From Rhodococcus sp. IITR03 (GTDB lineage Bacteria; Actinomycetota; Actinomycetes; Mycobacteriales; Mycobacteriaceae), in assembly GCA_001017865.1 (NCBI GenBank), contig LATQ01000001.1:1745047-1762193 (forward strand): a stretch of DNA of 17,147 nucleotides. The letters run 5' to 3'. Positions 15,777 to 17,147 of the stretch are shown here, piece by piece. Both the position numbers and the translations under genes were made by a program. The notes beneath the pieces were generated by a model. It was not told where the DNA came from. It saw only the letters and a list, made by a program, of their open reading frames with translations, and ran no database searches. How positions within the stretch are numbered: the first letter of the stretch is position 1; each line of letters opens with the position of its first letter.

Positions 15777-17033
15777 ATGATCCAGGCATCCCCGGCTCCG
15801 CGTCGCACGCAGGGCCCGCTTCGCCCGATCCACCGACGCTCGCCCCCGTGATCTTCAACCCGTACGACTACGCCTTCCACGAAGACCCGTATCCCACCTA
15901 CCGCCGCCTCCGTGAAGAGGAACCGGCCTACCACAACCCCGACCTCGGGTTCTGGGCCCTGTCCCGCCACGCCGACGTCGTCGCGGCCTTCCGCGACAAC
16001 ACCCGGCTCTCGAGCGCCAACGGTGTCTCGCTCGATCCGTCCGCCTACGGGCCCAACGCCCACAAGGTGATGTCCTTCCTCGCGATGGACGACCCGCGCC
16101 ACATGCGCATGCGTCGGCTCGTCTCCAAAGGATTCACTCCGCGGCGCGTCGCCGACCTCGAGGAACGCATCCTCGAACTGACCCTGCGCTATCTCGAACC
16201 CGCGGTGGAGGCAGGGGAATTCGACTGGATCTCGGAGTTCGCGGGCAAGCTGCCCATGGACGTGATCTCCGAACTCATGGGCGTACCCGAATCCGACCGC
16301 AGTGAGATCCGCCGCCTCGCCGACCTCGTCGTCCACCGCGAGGAGGGCGTGCTCGACGTGCCGGTCGCCGCGATGGAGCATCGCTGCACCTCGTCGCTAC
16401 TACGCCGACATGCTCGCCGAACGCCGGAAGAAGGACACCTCCGACCTTACGTCGGCGTTGCTGGCCGCCGAGATCGACGGCGACCGGCTCACCGACGACG
16501 AGATCATCGGCTTCATGTTCCTCATGGTGGTCGCAGGCAACGAGACCACCACGAAACTCCTCGGCAACGCCCTCTACTGGGGAGCGCACAACAAATCCGA
16601 GGTGGCGCAGGTACTCCGCGATCCCGCTCGCGCACCGCAGTGGGTGGAGGAGACCCTCCGCTACGACACTTCGAGCCAGATCGTCGCCCGCACCGCCGTC
16701 GCCGACATCGAACTGCACGGCGCCACCATCCGGTCCGGCGACAAGGTACTGCTGCTCATCGGATCCGCCAACCGCGATTCCGACGTCTTCGACACCGCCG
16801 ACGACTTCCGCATCGGACGCGACAGCTCCCAGAAGATCGCCAGTTTCGGTGGGGGAGTGCACTTCTGTCTCGGCGCACATCTCGCCCGCCTCGAGGCGAA
16901 CATCGCGCTGGAACAGTTCGCCCGGCGCGTCGCCGACTACGAGATCGACGAGGACCGCTGTGAACGTGTCCATTCCACCAATGTCCGAGGCTTCGCGGCC
17001 CTTCCTGTAGAGGTCACCGAACGACATGCCTAG
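15777..17033 (+). CDS. Cytochrome P450, second copy (three frame breaks)
   Basis: ATG 15777 has a GGAG site that overlaps the tetR stop (TTGGAGTGATCC). Missing single bases near 15800, 16380 and 16392 break the frame; repaired length is 419 aa. Landmarks: VIFNPYDYAFHEDPYPTYRR, helix C FLAMDDPRHMRMRRLVSKGF, I-helix FMFLMVVAGNETTTKLLGN, ExxR in VEETLRYDTSSQ, and the haem loop FGGGVHFCLGAHLARLE. A later start at GTG 15848 would avoid the first break but lacks a ribosome binding site. It differs clearly from the P450 at 13910, so this is not a recent duplication. It overlaps the following SDR by 8 bases. Substrate unknown. Confidence 0.9.
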
Positions 17034-17147
17034 ATTCGAACCCCATCCGAACGCCGTCCCGCGCTGGTCGCCGGAGCCTCCTCCGGAATCGGTACCGCCA
17101 CCGCCTACGCGCTCGCCGAGGCCGGGCACCCGTCGCGCTCGGGGCGC
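17026..17147 (+). CDS. Short-chain dehydrogenase/reductase, N-terminal end (partial, two frame breaks)
   Basis: ATG 17026 gives MPRFEPHP, then with one missing base near 17052 RRPALVAGASSGIGTATAYA, the classical SDR cofactor motif GASSGIG, and with another near 17130 AEAGHPVALGA at the window edge. It overlaps the P450 stop, indicating coupling, and probably oxidises the alcohol made by that P450. Most of the gene lies outside the window. Confidence 0.8.
   Translation, partial: MPRFEPHPNAVPRWSPEPPPESVPPPPTRSPRPGTRRARG

Noticed and set aside
15146..16963. 605-residue frame covering tetR and P450
   Set aside because: Residues before about 15800 are tetR out of frame, and residues after about 16380 are the P450 out of frame; only the middle is real.

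Overview
The window comes from a high-G+C actinobacterium, most likely Rhodococcus or a close relative. This is inferred from the strong G/C third-position bias, mycothiol-type arsenate reductase relatives, F420-type luciferase-like (LLM) oxidoreductase remnants, paired P450/TetR genes and many ATGA/GTGA gene overlaps. No RNA genes, CRISPR arrays or transposases were seen. One general caution applies: about 25 reading-frame breaks, almost all explained by one missing G or C, are spread over most longer genes. The protein on each side of every break is intact and family-like, so I treat these genes as functional genes in an error-containing consensus. Coordinates below span the repaired gene.

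Layout. (1) 1-2606: the end of a glycosyltransferase, a SAM methyltransferase, a prenyltransferase/terpenoid-cyclase-fold protein, and a convergent second SAM methyltransferase; this is probably a glycoconjugate or glycolipid modification locus. (2) 2651-3227, minus strand: decayed remnants of a phosphotransferase and of the C-terminal part of an LLM oxidoreductase. (3) 3284-8004: a compact arsenic resistance cluster. It has a forward operon arsR-acr3-arsC-arsO-arsC2, a perfect hairpin terminator, then a divergent cadI/arsI - arsR pair around an inverted-repeat operator. A small unknown ORF diverges from the first arsR. (4) 8106-12190, minus strand: an operon of aldehyde dehydrogenase, SDR, HIBADH-like dehydrogenase, CMD-family protein and the N-terminal part of an LLM oxidoreductase. 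(5) 12351-17147: MpaB-like oxygenase and TetR on the minus strand; P450, TetR, P450 and the start of an SDR on the plus strand.

Two observations tie the regions together. First, the LLM gene starting at 8692 loses its family sequence near 8106, and the missing C-terminal part, in the same orientation and order, reappears at about 3227-2889. The ars cluster (about 4.9 kb) therefore seems to have landed inside this gene and cut a catabolic operon in two; the cut-off distal part (LLM tail and phosphotransferase) has since decayed. Second, a nearly identical 20-bp element (18 of 20 positions) sits at the same place relative to the predicted -10 box in front of the aldehyde dehydrogenase operon and in front of the second tetR. 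One TetR repressor thus probably controls both the oxidation operon and its own tetR-P450-SDR operon. The catabolic genes look like a set that hydroxylates and then oxidises a hydrophobic compound of unknown identity; the ars genes together cover arsenate reduction, arsenite export and organoarsenical breakdown.
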